Source of the DNA: CAWBRT01 sp050015355
GTDB taxonomy: Bacteria; Acidobacteriota; Terriglobia; Terriglobales; Acidobacteriaceae
Assembly (NCBI GenBank): GCA_050015355.1
Contig: JBEKBO010000001.1
Location: 1 to 64,000, forward strand
DNA length: 64,000 nucleotides
Reading direction: 5' to 3'
Shown here: positions 1 through 8,856 of the stretch, piece after piece
Numbering within the stretch: position 1 is the stretch's first letter
Layout of the letters: the number at the start of each line of letters is the position of its first letter
Notes under the pieces: model-generated
Databases searched by the model: none
What the model saw: the letters and a program-made list of their open reading frames with translations, nothing else
What the model was told of the DNA's origin: nothing
Position numbers and translations under genes: made by a program

Positions 1-100
1 TCTGCTGGAAGCCCTCGAACAGGCTGCTGCTCTGGCCCTCGCAGCTATCACCCCGGACAACGCCGCAGCTTGGTTCAAACACTGCGGATACGGTATATAG
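1..100 (+). mobile_element. C-terminal end of an IS630-family transposase, cut by the window start
   Basis: Reading from base 2 gives 32 residues and a TAG stop at 98-100. The tail contains AAITPDNAAAWFKHCGYGI, which matches the conserved C-terminus of IS630/Tc1-mariner-type transposases (ITP-x(5)-WF-xx-CGY). The 5' part lies outside the window, so it cannot be said whether the transposase is intact. A TA-flanked inverted-repeat element begins 18 bases after the stop, and TA is the target duplicated by this family. Seen: the reading frame and motif. Known: the family signature. Inferred: the element type. Confidence 0.7.
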
Positions 101-117
101 CTTCATGGGAACCGCTC

Positions 118-244
118 TAGCGGGCTGCTGAAAAACAGGTCTGCTCTGGCGCGAACATACAAGCAATTGCGCTGTAACTCTGTGGTTTTACACATTCCGT
201 AGCGCCTCGCTCGGTGCTTCGGCGCGTTTTTCAGCAGCCTGCTA
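118..244. mobile_element. 123-bp terminal-inverted-repeat element flanked by TA dinucleotides (MITE-like or IS630 end)
   Basis: Bases 120-136 (GCGGGCTGCTGAAAAAC) and the reverse complement of 226-242 match at 16 of 17 positions. TA dinucleotides flank both sides (118-119 and 243-244), as expected for IS630/Tc1-type insertion. The 123-bp interior has no coding capacity and carries a small GC-rich hairpin near 201-225. It starts just after an IS630-type transposase tail, so it is either an independent miniature element or the structured right end of that IS. Its right repeat runs into the SDR gene and provides that gene's stop codon. Confidence 0.6.
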
Positions 245-1064
245 CCGGGTCCATGAAAATGTCGGCCTTGAGCGGCGTTCCGGGTGAAACAGCATAGCGC
301 GCCAGGTCGGTGATCCCTGCCTCGGCAAGCACTTCGGCATCGATGAAGAAGTTCCCAGTGGTATTGCGGCTATCGCGAACCAGGATTTGCCAAGCGGCCT
401 CGCCGACAATATCAGGCGTGCGTCCACGCAAGGGATCTCTGTCCGGTATGATTTGCAGCGCCGCTGTGGCAATAATTGTTCTCGGCCAGAGTGCGTTCAC
501 CGCTATTCTCTCACCGCGAAATTCCTCCGCCATTCCCAGTACACACATGCTCATGCCATATTTCGAAATCGTATAGGCGACGTTTGGTGCGAACCATTTC
601 ACACGCATATCAAGCGGCGGCGACAAATTCAGAATATGCGGGTTGCTCGCATCCTTAAGGTGCGGCAGGCATGCCTTGGAACAAACATACGTGCCGCGCA
701 CATTGACGTCCATCATCAGGTCATAACGCTTCATTGTCGTTTCGAGCGTGCCCGTAAGGCTGATCGCGCTCGCATTGTTGACGAGGATATCGATGCCGCC
801 AAACTTTCGCACCGCTTCCTCGACAGCGGCACTTACTTGATCCTCAAAGCGAATATCGACTGCGAGCGGCAGCGCCTTGCCACCGGCTCGTTCAATTTCT
901 TCCGCCGCGGTATAAATCGTGCCCGGGAGCTTCGGATGCGGTGTTACCGTCTTGCCTGTAACCACCACGTTGGCGCCGTCGCGAGCCGCTCGCAGTGCAA
1001 TCGCCAGCCCAATTCCGCGGCTTGCTCCCGAGATGAAAAGTGTTTTCCCAGCCAGTGTGGCCAC
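231..1064 (-). CDS. SDR family oxidoreductase, HSDL2-like
   Basis: Short-chain dehydrogenase of about 277 residues. The Rossmann glycine motif SGASRGIG is at about residues 12-19, NNAS at about 96-99, and the catalytic Tyr-x3-Lys (YTISK) at about 164-168. The stretches LNLSPPLDMRVKW, YTISKYGMSM and VNALWPRT closely resemble the hydroxysteroid dehydrogenase-like 2 branch, often linked to fatty-acid or lipid oxidation; the substrate is unknown. I chose the GTG at 1064 because GGGGAGGA lies six bases upstream; an upstream in-frame TTG lacks a site. The last residues (PVAGC) and the TGA stop come from the terminal repeat of the element at 120-242, so the original C-terminus probably ended near DIFMD. 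Lies downstream of, and co-directional with, the acyl-CoA dehydrogenase. Confidence 0.88.
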   Translation of the reverse strand: MATLAGKTLFISGASRGIGLAIALRAARDGANVVVTGKTVTPHPKLPGTIYTAAEEIERAGGKALPLAVDIRFEDQVSAAVEEAVRKFGGIDILVNNASAISLTGTLETTMKRYDLMMDVNVRGTYVCSKACLPHLKDASNPHILNLSPPLDMRVKWFAPNVAYTISKYGMSMCVLGMAEEFRGERIAVNALWPRTIIATAALQIIPDRDPLRGRTPDIVGEAAWQILVRDSRNTTGNFFIDAEVLAEAGITDLARYAVSPGTPLKADIFMDPVAGC

Positions 1065-1164
1065 TTGATCCTCCCCGAACAATCCCTACAACGTTCGTGC
1101 TGTGCTTAACGAAACGAGGGCCGGAGTGATCCAGCCTCGTCGTCTCGAACAACAACTACATTGG

Positions 1165-2901
1165 CTAGAAAGGATACTTGCCAGCTTTAATAATGCCATC
1201 GGCAATACGACGACGGCCGCCAACAGTGTTGAAGCTTGGACGAACGGCAATTGTTCCGATAAGTTGAACCAAAGACTTGGTATCTGCTTTATCTCCTACG
1301 GCTGCAACCACCTGCTTGGCCGAGTGCACCAGTCGTCCTGCTGCATCGCTGGAAAACACGCGTGTCATATCAATCGATATTGCGCAATTGCCCTCACCCT
1401 TAGCCGCAATGAGTTTGCCGGTACGCAGGATTGCGCTCTCCATGGCATAGGTCTCGCACGCAAGATCTGAAATATGGCCCATAACTTCCTGTTCATCTTT
1501 CAAATTCTTCGCAAAGGCCGCGTCCGCGCTCTTCAGCGTCAATACCACGAGATTCTTGGCCAATCCAAGCAACTCATATTCCGCGCCAAAGGAGCTGTTC
1601 GCCGGCGCCGAAACTTTGCGGAACTCACCCAAAAGCAGTTTACTTACGGCCGGGCTCTTCAGCAGGCGAGGAGGAATGATAATGCGGTTGATTTCGCTGG
1701 TCCCTTCGTAAAGCCTCGTGATACGCGCGTCGCGGAAAGCACGTTCGACGGGATACTCCTTGGAGTAACCGTAGCCGCCATGGATCTGCACAGCCTCGTC
1801 CACGACGTACGCCAATGCTTCACTTGTCCAGATTTTATTGATCGAGCATTCGATCGCAAAGCTCTCGATCGTCTTCAAAATAGCCTCAGTGTCGTGCCCG
1901 GCGGTTGCGAGCGCCTGATCGACAGCACCAAGAGTACGAAAGACCATTGCATCGCCGACGAAACAGCGCGCAGCCATCTCCCCGATTTTCTGCTTGATAA
2001 GTCCGAACTGGGCGATGGATTGCCCGAACTGTTGCCGTTCCACGGCGTACCGTACCGAGTTATTCAGAGCTTGTTTGGCAGTTCCCAGGTTACGTGTGCC
2101 CAGTTTCAGCCGCCCGAAATTGAGAATGTTGAAGGCGACCTTGTGCCCCTTCCCGATCTCACCCAGCACGTTTTCTACCGGCACCTTCACGTTCTCAAGA
2201 ATAAGTGCGGTTGTGGACGAACCATCCAGGCCCAACTTCGGTTCTTCGCGTCCGCTCACCACGCCCATGTCGCGCTCGACGATAAACGCGGTGATCTTCT
2301 CTCCGTCCACTTTGGCAAAAATGGTGAATATGTCCGCGAAGCCGCCGTTCGTGATCCACATTTTCTGGCCGTTCAGCACATAGTACTTGCCGTCGGGGCT
2401 GAGCACGGCCTTGGTACGGAGGGACATCGCATCGGAACCGGCGCTTGGCTCCGTAAGCGCATAAGCGCCAATCTTCTCACCACTGGCCAAACCTGGCAGA
2501 TAGCGCGCTTTCTGTTCTTCCGTACCGAAGTAGACGATTGGGAGTGTGCCGATCGTGGTGTGTGTTCCTAGGGGGAACGAAGGCATAAGTCCGAGCGTTT
2601 CTGAAACAAAAGCAGAGCTCACTTTGTCCAAGCCCAAGCCGTCGTAAGCCTCGGGAATGTCCACACGCAGAAGGTCGAGTTCACCGGCCTTCAGCATAAG
2701 TTCGCGAAGTACCGCGAAATCCTTGGCATAAATTTCTTTCTCGTGTGTTAAAACCTGGGTACGCATGAAGTCTTCGGCAACGCGACCAAACATCTGTTGC
2801 GCGGGAGAAAGGTCCTCGCGTGTGAAAACATCAGATGGTTCGACGTCGACTGCTAGAAAACTGCCACCCCCTTGGGATTGAAGAACACTGCTCGTGGCCA
2901 T
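1165..2901 (-). CDS. Acyl-CoA dehydrogenase, long two-domain (VLCAD/ACAD9-like) type
   Basis: FAD enzyme that introduces the 2,3 double bond into acyl-CoA in beta-oxidation. At 578 residues it is much longer than the 380-residue classical enzymes; the extra C-terminal helical domain (about 430-578) resembles very-long-chain types. Seen: EPSAGSDA at about 151-158, MWITNGG at about 181-187, and VQIHGGYGYSKEYPVERAFRD followed by RLYEGTSEIN at about 396-405, whose Glu (about 399) is the expected catalytic base. The ATG at 2901 is preceded by AAAAGGAG seven bases upstream. It is divergent from etfB-etfA and a membrane ETF oxidoreductase, which would take its electrons. Confidence 0.93.
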   Translation of the reverse strand: MATSSVLQSQGGGSFLAVDVEPSDVFTREDLSPAQQMFGRVAEDFMRTQVLTHEKEIYAKDFAVLRELMLKAGELDLLRVDIPEAYDGLGLDKVSSAFVSETLGLMPSFPLGTHTTIGTLPIVYFGTEEQKARYLPGLASGEKIGAYALTEPSAGSDAMSLRTKAVLSPDGKYYVLNGQKMWITNGGFADIFTIFAKVDGEKITAFIVERDMGVVSGREEPKLGLDGSSTTALILENVKVPVENVLGEIGKGHKVAFNILNFGRLKLGTRNLGTAKQALNNSVRYAVERQQFGQSIAQFGLIKQKIGEMAARCFVGDAMVFRTLGAVDQALATAGHDTEAILKTIESFAIECSINKIWTSEALAYVVDEAVQIHGGYGYSKEYPVERAFRDARITRLYEGTSEINRIIIPPRLLKSPAVSKLLLGEFRKVSAPANSSFGAEYELLGLAKNLVVLTLKSADAAFAKNLKDEQEVMGHISDLACETYAMESAILRTGKLIAAKGEGNCAISIDMTRVFSSDAAGRLVHSAKQVVAAVGDKADTKSLVQLIGTIAVRPSFNTVGGRRRIADGIIKAGKYPF

Positions 2902-3369
2902 GAAGACTCCTTTTATGAAGCGCAGCGGCCCGCCACTGCGATAGTACGGGCGCCACGGTTAAGATTGTCAGAGTGGGAGCGAAGCTTAGCATGTACATGC
3001 ATATTTCACAAGCTGGCACTCATCGTATTCGCGCCAGCATTCCTAACTGTATTTTCCCATCCCGCCAGACGGAAGTAATACGCAAACCCGCTCCGGGTAG
3101 GTTCGAGTTAGCATTAGGCAAACCGGCTGGAGAGAGCATGTACACACAAAGTGTTGGCCTTGCTTTCTGCCTGACGCATAGTTACTTCTTATTATCATCT
3201 GGACCCACAGCGGCAGTGTACCTGCTTTGGTTGCACTCATACATTAGTAGCTACCGCGCCGTTTCATACCGATGGTGCTCTGAACCAAAATCGAATACAA
3301 TGTGCGGGTATAGCCTCCCAAAATGGACGCTTGCCGCATAACTATTTCCGTAGCATTTGGTTCGGATTT
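2902..3369. other. 468-bp divergent intergenic region between acyl-CoA dehydrogenase and etfB
   Basis: No convincing coding sequence. It must hold the promoters for both divergent units. It carries a 12-bp palindrome at 2989-3000 and a related GCATGTACAC at 3136-3145. A TACAAT hexamer at 3296-3301 could be a -10 box for etfB, but no good -35 lies at the right distance. Small ORFs on either strand have no recognisable similarity. Confidence 0.5.
2989..3000. promoter_or_regulatory. Perfect 12-bp palindrome GCATGTACATGC, candidate operator
   Basis: The sequence equals its own reverse complement. The half GCATGTAC recurs at 3136, 147 bases away, within the same divergent promoter region. It lies about 90 bases upstream of the dehydrogenase start. 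A dimeric regulator of fatty-acid genes is a plausible user, but the motif does not match one I can name. Confidence 0.35.
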
Positions 3370-4176
3370 ATGAATATTCTTGTCTGCTTGAAACAAATCC
3401 TCGATCCCGAGGTTCCGGCACGCGACTTCGCAATCGATCCTGACAAGCGCCAAGCCGAACGCGGGTCGGCAAATCTCGTCACCAACATCTTTTGCGAAAA
3501 CGCGCTGGAAACTGCGCTGCAATTCCGCGCACGAACGGGCGACATCAAGATCACTGCGTTGTCATACGGACCAGCTACGGCAGAGGAGGCGTTGCGCAAG
3601 GCGCTTGCCATGAAAGCTGACGCAGCGGCGCTCATAACGAACGACGGTAATCCGAACCCGGATCCACTTACGACGGCGCGTGTGCTAGCCGCCGCTGTTC
3701 GGAAGCTCGGCAACTTCGATCTGATCATGGTAGGCCGGGAAGCAGGGGACTGGGGCGCGGGCCAAACCGGCGGACTGTTAGCCGAAGAGCTTGGGCTACC
3801 CTGCATATCGTTCGCCGACAACATTGAAAGTGCGGGCGGCAAGTTGCGCATCAGGCGGCAGACGGATTCTGGTTGGGAGCTACTGGAGACAATACCGCCG
3901 GTGGTGCTAACTATCAGCAACAACGAACACAATGTACCGCGGATTCCGAAAGTGCGGGACGTGATGATGTCATTCCGCCAGCCGCTGACTAAGTGGACGG
4001 TCGGGGACCTCGGGATGGACGTCGCCGAGGTAAATGCGGGCGACTCTTATTACCAAGTGGCTGAACTCTTTATTCCCACGAAGGAAGCGCACTGCGAGTT
4101 CGTCGCGGGTGACACGCCGGAAGAAAGGGTCGAGGCATTTGCCCAGCGCATCACGGCGGTAACAAGCGCGATTTAA
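3370..4176 (+). CDS. etfB: Electron transfer flavoprotein subunit beta
   Basis: Beta subunit of the soluble heterodimeric ETF that carries electrons from acyl-CoA dehydrogenases. 268 residues, the usual length. It starts MNILVCLKQILDPE, the family N-terminus; the longer upstream reading lacks family similarity. Residues about 120-140 carry GREAGDWGAGQTG, the conserved beta-subunit loop. The ribosome site is weak. etfA follows after 46 bases, then the membrane Fe-S oxidoreductase; the divergent dehydrogenase at 1165-2901 is the likely electron donor. Confidence 0.95.
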   Translation: MNILVCLKQILDPEVPARDFAIDPDKRQAERGSANLVTNIFCENALETALQFRARTGDIKITALSYGPATAEEALRKALAMKADAAALITNDGNPNPDPLTTARVLAAAVRKLGNFDLIMVGREAGDWGAGQTGGLLAEELGLPCISFADNIESAGGKLRIRRQTDSGWELLETIPPVVLTISNNEHNVPRIPKVRDVMMSFRQPLTKWTVGDLGMDVAEVNAGDSYYQVAELFIPTKEAHCEFVAGDTPEERVEAFAQRITAVTSAI

Positions 4177-4222
4177 ATCAAACCTTTTGCGGAATTCATA
4201 AGGGTCGACTAAAGGCTGTCTT

Positions 4223-5194
4223 ATGCAAGATATCGTTTGCTGTCTCTTCGCATCCAGTGGCTTCGACAAAGGCGTGCAGGGACTCCTTGGCGCAGCGCGC
4301 CGCCTTGCTGACGAACTTAGCAGTGCGCTACGTGTCATCGTCATCGGTACCGGCGCCGAAGCTATTACTTCCGAGCTTGCCGCCATTGCCAACTTTGTCA
4401 TCGTAGCTGATGCGCCGGAACTCGCGGAATATCAGCCCGAAATCTACCTTAATGTACTGACGCAACTTTGCCGCGAACTGTCACCTCGAGCGATTCTGAT
4501 CTCCAACGACACCAATAGCCAGGAAATCGCCCCCCGTTTGGCGCACAGACTTGGCGGCAGTGCTGTCGGCGATGGCGTTGGTCTGCAAATGCAGGGCGAT
4601 AAATTGCGCGTCAAGCGCCAAGTGTATGGCGGCAAGGCGCAGGCAATTATCGAGCTCCAACGCTATCCAGCGGTCGTGTGGCTGCGCTCTCGCGCATTTG
4701 AGCCGGCAGCACCAAGTGGAACTTCCGGCGAGATCACACGCGCCGCGCTGCAAGTCAACCTGGAGGTGCCGACGCGCATAATTGAGCGCAATCGCGAAGA
4801 AGGTGGGAACATTCGCCTGGAGGATGCAAACGTGATTGTTTCCGGCGGGCGCGGTATCGGCGGAGCAGAGCCGTTCAACACTGAGTTGCGGCCTCTAGCG
4901 GACTTAATGGGCGCGCAACTGGCAGCGAGCCGCGCAGCTTGCGACGCGGGCTGGGTACCGCCCACTTGGCAGGTGGGTCAGACCGGGAAGAAAGTCGCGC
5001 CGGAGTTGTATCTCGCTATCGGCATAAATGGCGCCAGTCAGCACATCGCGGGCATTTCCGAAGCCAAGAATATTGCGGCGATCAATATAGACCCCGACGC
5101 CCCGATCTTTAAGTATTGCCGCTTTGGCATCGTCGGCGACTATCGCAAAGTAGTGCCATTGCTGCGAGAAAGGCTCGCGACTCTAGGCAAATGA
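4223..5194 (+). CDS. etfA: Electron transfer flavoprotein subunit alpha
   Basis: Alpha subunit of ETF, 323 residues. The C-terminal FAD domain is clear from about residue 195: VSGGRGIGG, then QVGQTGKKVAPELYLAIGINGASQHIAG, with INIDPDAPIF near the end, all alpha-subunit hallmarks. The start ATG has TAAAGG upstream. The stop overlaps the start of the next gene in an ATGA, indicating translational coupling with the membrane oxidoreductase. Confidence 0.95.
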   Translation: MQDIVCCLFASSGFDKGVQGLLGAARRLADELSSALRVIVIGTGAEAITSELAAIANFVIVADAPELAEYQPEIYLNVLTQLCRELSPRAILISNDTNSQEIAPRLAHRLGGSAVGDGVGLQMQGDKLRVKRQVYGGKAQAIIELQRYPAVVWLRSRAFEPAAPSGTSGEITRAALQVNLEVPTRIIERNREEGGNIRLEDANVIVSGGRGIGGAEPFNTELRPLADLMGAQLAASRAACDAGWVPPTWQVGQTGKKVAPELYLAIGINGASQHIAGISEAKNIAAINIDPDAPIFKYCRFGIVGDYRKVVPLLRERLATLGK

Positions 5195-7278
5195 ACACAG
5201 CGGAAGCCACCCGTCAGATCTACTGGAACATCTCCCACGTGTGGGTGATGTACGTGCTGTTGCTCCCGGTTCTGGTAATCGCCGGGTACGGCATCTATCG
5301 TCATGTTGTGCTGTGGCGGCGCGGCCTTCCGTTGGCGCGTTTCGACCGCCCGGCCGAGCGCATTAAGCTGGTCCTCAAGCATGCCTTGGGGCAGCAACGC
5401 ACCGCGCGCGACAGTTACGCTGGACTGTTCCATCGATTCATTTTTTACGGTTTTATCGTTCTCGTCATCGCCACGACAATCGTCGCCATCGACGCTGACC
5501 TCGGCATCCATGTCATGCATGGGGGACTGTACCTGTACTTCCAGTCCTTCGTTGTCGACGTTTTCGGCGTTCTAGTACTGGTTGGCACGCTGATGGCTGC
5601 TCTCCGGCGTTTTGTGGCCCGCCCTAAGAACCTTATTTACACCGATGAAGCCGCGTGGATTTTGGCTGCCGTCTTTGCGATTGTGGTGACAGGATTCCTT
5701 TTGGAAGGCTTGCGTATTGCGGCAACGAACGATCCCTGGGCCGCATGGTCGCCCTTTGGCAATCTCACGGCCCGACTGCTGCGCCCCGTGATGGGGGCGA
5801 ATGCGATGCAGCAGGCTCATCGTGTGACATGGTGGTTCCATCTGGCAGTGAGCTTCGGCTGCATCGCGTGGTTGCCCTATACCAAGATGATGCACGTGCT
5901 CACGGGACCTCTCAACATTTACGCCGCAAACCTGGGCCCTATTGGCGCTTCGCTGAAGAACATAGATTTCGAATCGACCGCCAGCTTTGGGGTTAACTCC
6001 CTGAAAGCTTTTACCTGGAAAGATCTTCTCGACCTGGACGCTTGCACCGAGTGCGGGCGGTGCACGTCGGTGTGTCCGGCAAGCACCGTTGGCAAGGAAC
6101 TGTCTCCCCGCGATGTAATCATCGATCTCAGAAACCTGATGCATGAACGTCCGCACGAAGCCTTCGGATCCGGGCCGGTAAATGGAAACGGGGCCTTTGG
6201 CGAAGCAGCCGCGGCCCCGGATCAGAATTCCTTAAATGGTGAAGCGCTTGCACCGCTGGCGATTATCGGCACAGTCCCGGGAACATTGCCAGAGCGGCTG
6301 TGGCAATGCACGACCTGCGCGGCGTGCATGGAAGTCTGTCCAGTGTTCATCGAACAGATGCCGAAGATCGTGGACATGCGCCGGTACCAGGTCATGGAAC
6401 AATCCGATTTTCCGGATTCCATGCAGGCGGCGATCATGTCGCTTGAGTCTCGCGGCCATCCGTTCCCTGGCACTCAGGCTTCACGTCTGGACTGGACGGA
6501 TGGACTCAATGTCGATCTGATCAAGGACGGCAAACAGCCCGATATTTTGCTCTGGGTGGGTTGCGGCGGCGCCCTCCTGGAACGCAACCAGAAGGTCATG
6601 CGAGCAACCGCGAAACTTCTCCAGGCTGCCGGCGTAAAGTTTGCAATTCTCGGTCGCGAGGAAAAGTGCTGCGGTGATCCGGCACGGCGTATCGGCAACG
6701 AATTCCAGTTCGAGTCACTTGCCAAAGACAACATCGCAACTTTCAATAAGTACAAGGTTAAGGAAATCATCACCACCTGCCCGCATTGCTTCAATACGTT
6801 GAAGAATGAGTATCCGTATCAGGGTGGGAACTTCGAAGTCCGCCATCACACTGAATTCTTTGCCGACTTGGTGCGGCAGGGCAGGCTTAAGCTTTCCGCC
6901 GAATCCGACAAGAAGATCGCTTTCCACGATCCCTGTTACTTGGGCCGTCACAACGGCATCTACGACGAGCCGCGCAGTTTGGTGCGCATATCGTCGCGGG
7001 TTGCACCGGTGGAGTTGCAACGTAACCGCTCCAACAGTTTCTGCTGCGGTGGTGGTGGTGGCATGAGCTTTGTGGAGGAGCCGCCTGCGCAACGGGTAAA
7101 TCAGGAGCGTGCGCGCGAAATCCTCGCCACCGACGCCGATGTAGTCGCCGTCGGATGCCCGTTCTGCCTGACCATGATGGAGGACGGAATCAACGCACGC
7201 AAAGGCGATCGCGAGATGCGGGTGAAAGACGTTGCAGAATTGCTGGCAGAAGCATTACAGCCGCACACGAAAGCGTAA
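5191..7278 (+). CDS. Membrane (Fe-S)-binding ETF:quinone oxidoreductase-like protein
   Basis: 695 residues. The N-terminal third has about five or six membrane helices resembling the NarI/cytochrome b gamma-subunit fold. The middle has two 4Fe-4S motifs, CTECGRCTSVCP and CTTCAACMEVCP. The C-terminal half has two cysteine-rich CCG domains (CCGDPARRIGNE and CCGGGGGMSFVEE), as in heterodisulfide-reductase HdrD/DUF224 proteins. This architecture next to etfBA matches the bacterial EtfAB:(mena)quinone oxidoreductases that pass ETF electrons to the quinone pool. I chose ATG 5191 because it overlaps the etfA stop as ATGA and fits the first hydrophobic segment; a longer upstream start would overlap etfA by 79 bases. 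The ETF role is inferred from context and family. Confidence 0.88.
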   Translation: MNTAEATRQIYWNISHVWVMYVLLLPVLVIAGYGIYRHVVLWRRGLPLARFDRPAERIKLVLKHALGQQRTARDSYAGLFHRFIFYGFIVLVIATTIVAIDADLGIHVMHGGLYLYFQSFVVDVFGVLVLVGTLMAALRRFVARPKNLIYTDEAAWILAAVFAIVVTGFLLEGLRIAATNDPWAAWSPFGNLTARLLRPVMGANAMQQAHRVTWWFHLAVSFGCIAWLPYTKMMHVLTGPLNIYAANLGPIGASLKNIDFESTASFGVNSLKAFTWKDLLDLDACTECGRCTSVCPASTVGKELSPRDVIIDLRNLMHERPHEAFGSGPVNGNGAFGEAAAAPDQNSLNGEALAPLAIIGTVPGTLPERLWQCTTCAACMEVCPVFIEQMPKIVDMRRYQVMEQSDFPDSMQAAIMSLESRGHPFPGTQASRLDWTDGLNVDLIKDGKQPDILLWVGCGGALLERNQKVMRATAKLLQAAGVKFAILGREEKCCGDPARRIGNEFQFESLAKDNIATFNKYKVKEIITTCPHCFNTLKNEYPYQGGNFEVRHHTEFFADLVRQGRLKLSAESDKKIAFHDPCYLGRHNGIYDEPRSLVRISSRVAPVELQRNRSNSFCCGGGGGMSFVEEPPAQRVNQERAREILATDADVVAVGCPFCLTMMEDGINARKGDREMRVKDVAELLAEALQPHTKA

Positions 7279-7510
7279 CCCGATTCGGCCACTTATCGAT
7301 CTGAAGCTGCTTCCCTGCCCCGGGCAATCACTCCCGCATCCTTTTGACCCGTCATATAGTGCTGGCGCAAAACAAAGACTTACAGTGAGAATGGCGCACC
7401 GGCGTCTAATTCCGTATATTGATCTCTGAAGTGAAATCGGACCCAGTGAAACCGATGTTAAGAACGTCGACACCCGCGTCGGCAGGGATTGTATGGAGGC
7501 AATTCAGAGT

Positions 7511-8842
7511 ATGGAAAACAACCGGGGTTGTTTAAACGCTTTCGCTGCATTGATCGCGACTGTCGTTCTACTAAGTTTGTCTTCTCTGGCTACAACAACA
7601 GCTACGGTTTCGCCGGAAAGCGATGGCGCTTTCAAGAAGATCACGGCCGATCCGAAGGTCCGGCAAGGTTTGGAATTCATCAAGAACGATGACGCGAAGA
7701 CGCTTGCCGACATGAAAGCGATTGTCATCATTCCCGCTCCTCCTTTCAAGGAGAAGGTTCGCGGCGAATACTACATGAAGCGACTGCAGGAGCTGGGCCT
7801 GCAAGGCCTAAAGACGGACAGCGAAGGGAACGTGTACGGCATTCGCCCAGGAACAGGTAAAGGTCCTAGGCTGCTCGTCGAAGCACATCTTGACACCGTT
7901 TTTCCCGAGGGCACGAACATACAGTTGGTTGAAAAAGACGGCAAGATCTATGCCCCCGGCGTTGCCGACGACTCGCGTGGACTAGCCGTGTTGTTATCGG
8001 TCATTCGAGCGTTTCAGACAACTGGCATCAGGACGGTGGGAGACATAGTCTTTTGCGCCACGGTAGGCGAAGAGGGGCTGGGGGACCTGCGAGGCATGAA
8101 GGCCTTCTTTAAGGATCACACAGATATCGCCGGAGTCGTCGACATCGATACCCCCGCCGACGTTACGTACATAACCTATCTTGGAACCGGCAGTCACCGT
8201 TACCGAGTGACTTTCAATGGCCCGGGCGGACACAGTTTTTCGGCGTTTGGCACTCCCAGCGCTATTCACGCCATGGGCAGGGCAATTACGAAAATTGCCG
8301 ACGTGCAGACGCCGCTAGAGCCGAAGACTACGTTCACGGTAGGGGAGGTCAGTGGCGGGACGTCGGTGAATGCAATTGCGGCCAAGGCCCAGATGCTGCT
8401 CGATATGCGCTCCAATAGTCAGCAAGAGTTGTTGAAAATGGAAAAGAAAATTTTGTCGCTGATCCAAGAAGGCGCGGACGAAGAGAACGCACGTTGGGGA
8501 GGCGACAAGAAGATCACCGTTGACCCGAAGCTGATTGGCGATCGTCCAGCGGGAGGCCAGTCTCCTAACAGCATGATCGTTCAGGCGGCGTGGATGGCGA
8601 CCAAGGCTATCGGTCAAGAACCCAAACTGGTTGAGGCAAGCAGCACTAACGCAAACTGGCCAATCAGTATGGGGGTGCCGGCAGTCATGCTCGGCATCGG
8701 TGGCATGGATGGTGGGACGCATTCACCCGGCGAATGGTTCGATCCAACCAACGAACACCTTGCGCCGCAGAAGATTTTCCTGACCATTCTGGGACTGGTT
8801 GGTGTTGACGGGCTAAGTCAGCCGCTTCTGCCGGCGAAGTAG
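7511..8842 (+). CDS. M20 family metallopeptidase, exported
   Basis: Zinc peptidase of the M20 (peptidase T/CPG2/ArgE) family, 443 residues. An N-terminal hydrophobic segment ending near TTTATVS looks like a signal peptide, so it probably acts in the periplasm. Metal ligands: H and D in VEAHLDTVF, D in GVADDSRG, the EE pair in VGEEGLGD (general base and ligand), D in VDIDTPAD, and H in GGTHSPGEW. The dimerisation-domain motif GPGGHSFSAFG is in the middle. I chose ATG 7511 over the in-frame ATG 7493 because GGAGG lies within the longer reading at a suitable distance. Dipeptidase, tripeptidase or carboxypeptidase specificity cannot be told. Confidence 0.87.
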   Translation: MENNRGCLNAFAALIATVVLLSLSSLATTTATVSPESDGAFKKITADPKVRQGLEFIKNDDAKTLADMKAIVIIPAPPFKEKVRGEYYMKRLQELGLQGLKTDSEGNVYGIRPGTGKGPRLLVEAHLDTVFPEGTNIQLVEKDGKIYAPGVADDSRGLAVLLSVIRAFQTTGIRTVGDIVFCATVGEEGLGDLRGMKAFFKDHTDIAGVVDIDTPADVTYITYLGTGSHRYRVTFNGPGGHSFSAFGTPSAIHAMGRAITKIADVQTPLEPKTTFTVGEVSGGTSVNAIAAKAQMLLDMRSNSQQELLKMEKKILSLIQEGADEENARWGGDKKITVDPKLIGDRPAGGQSPNSMIVQAAWMATKAIGQEPKLVEASSTNANWPISMGVPAVMLGIGGMDGGTHSPGEWFDPTNEHLAPQKIFLTILGLVGVDGLSQPLLPAK

Positions 8843-8856
8843 GAGCACGTGGGCGG

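Noticed and set aside
1474..2571. 365-codon plus-strand ORF
   Set aside because: It lies wholly antisense to the acyl-CoA dehydrogenase and its translation has no family features; codon bias of the real gene keeps the frame open.
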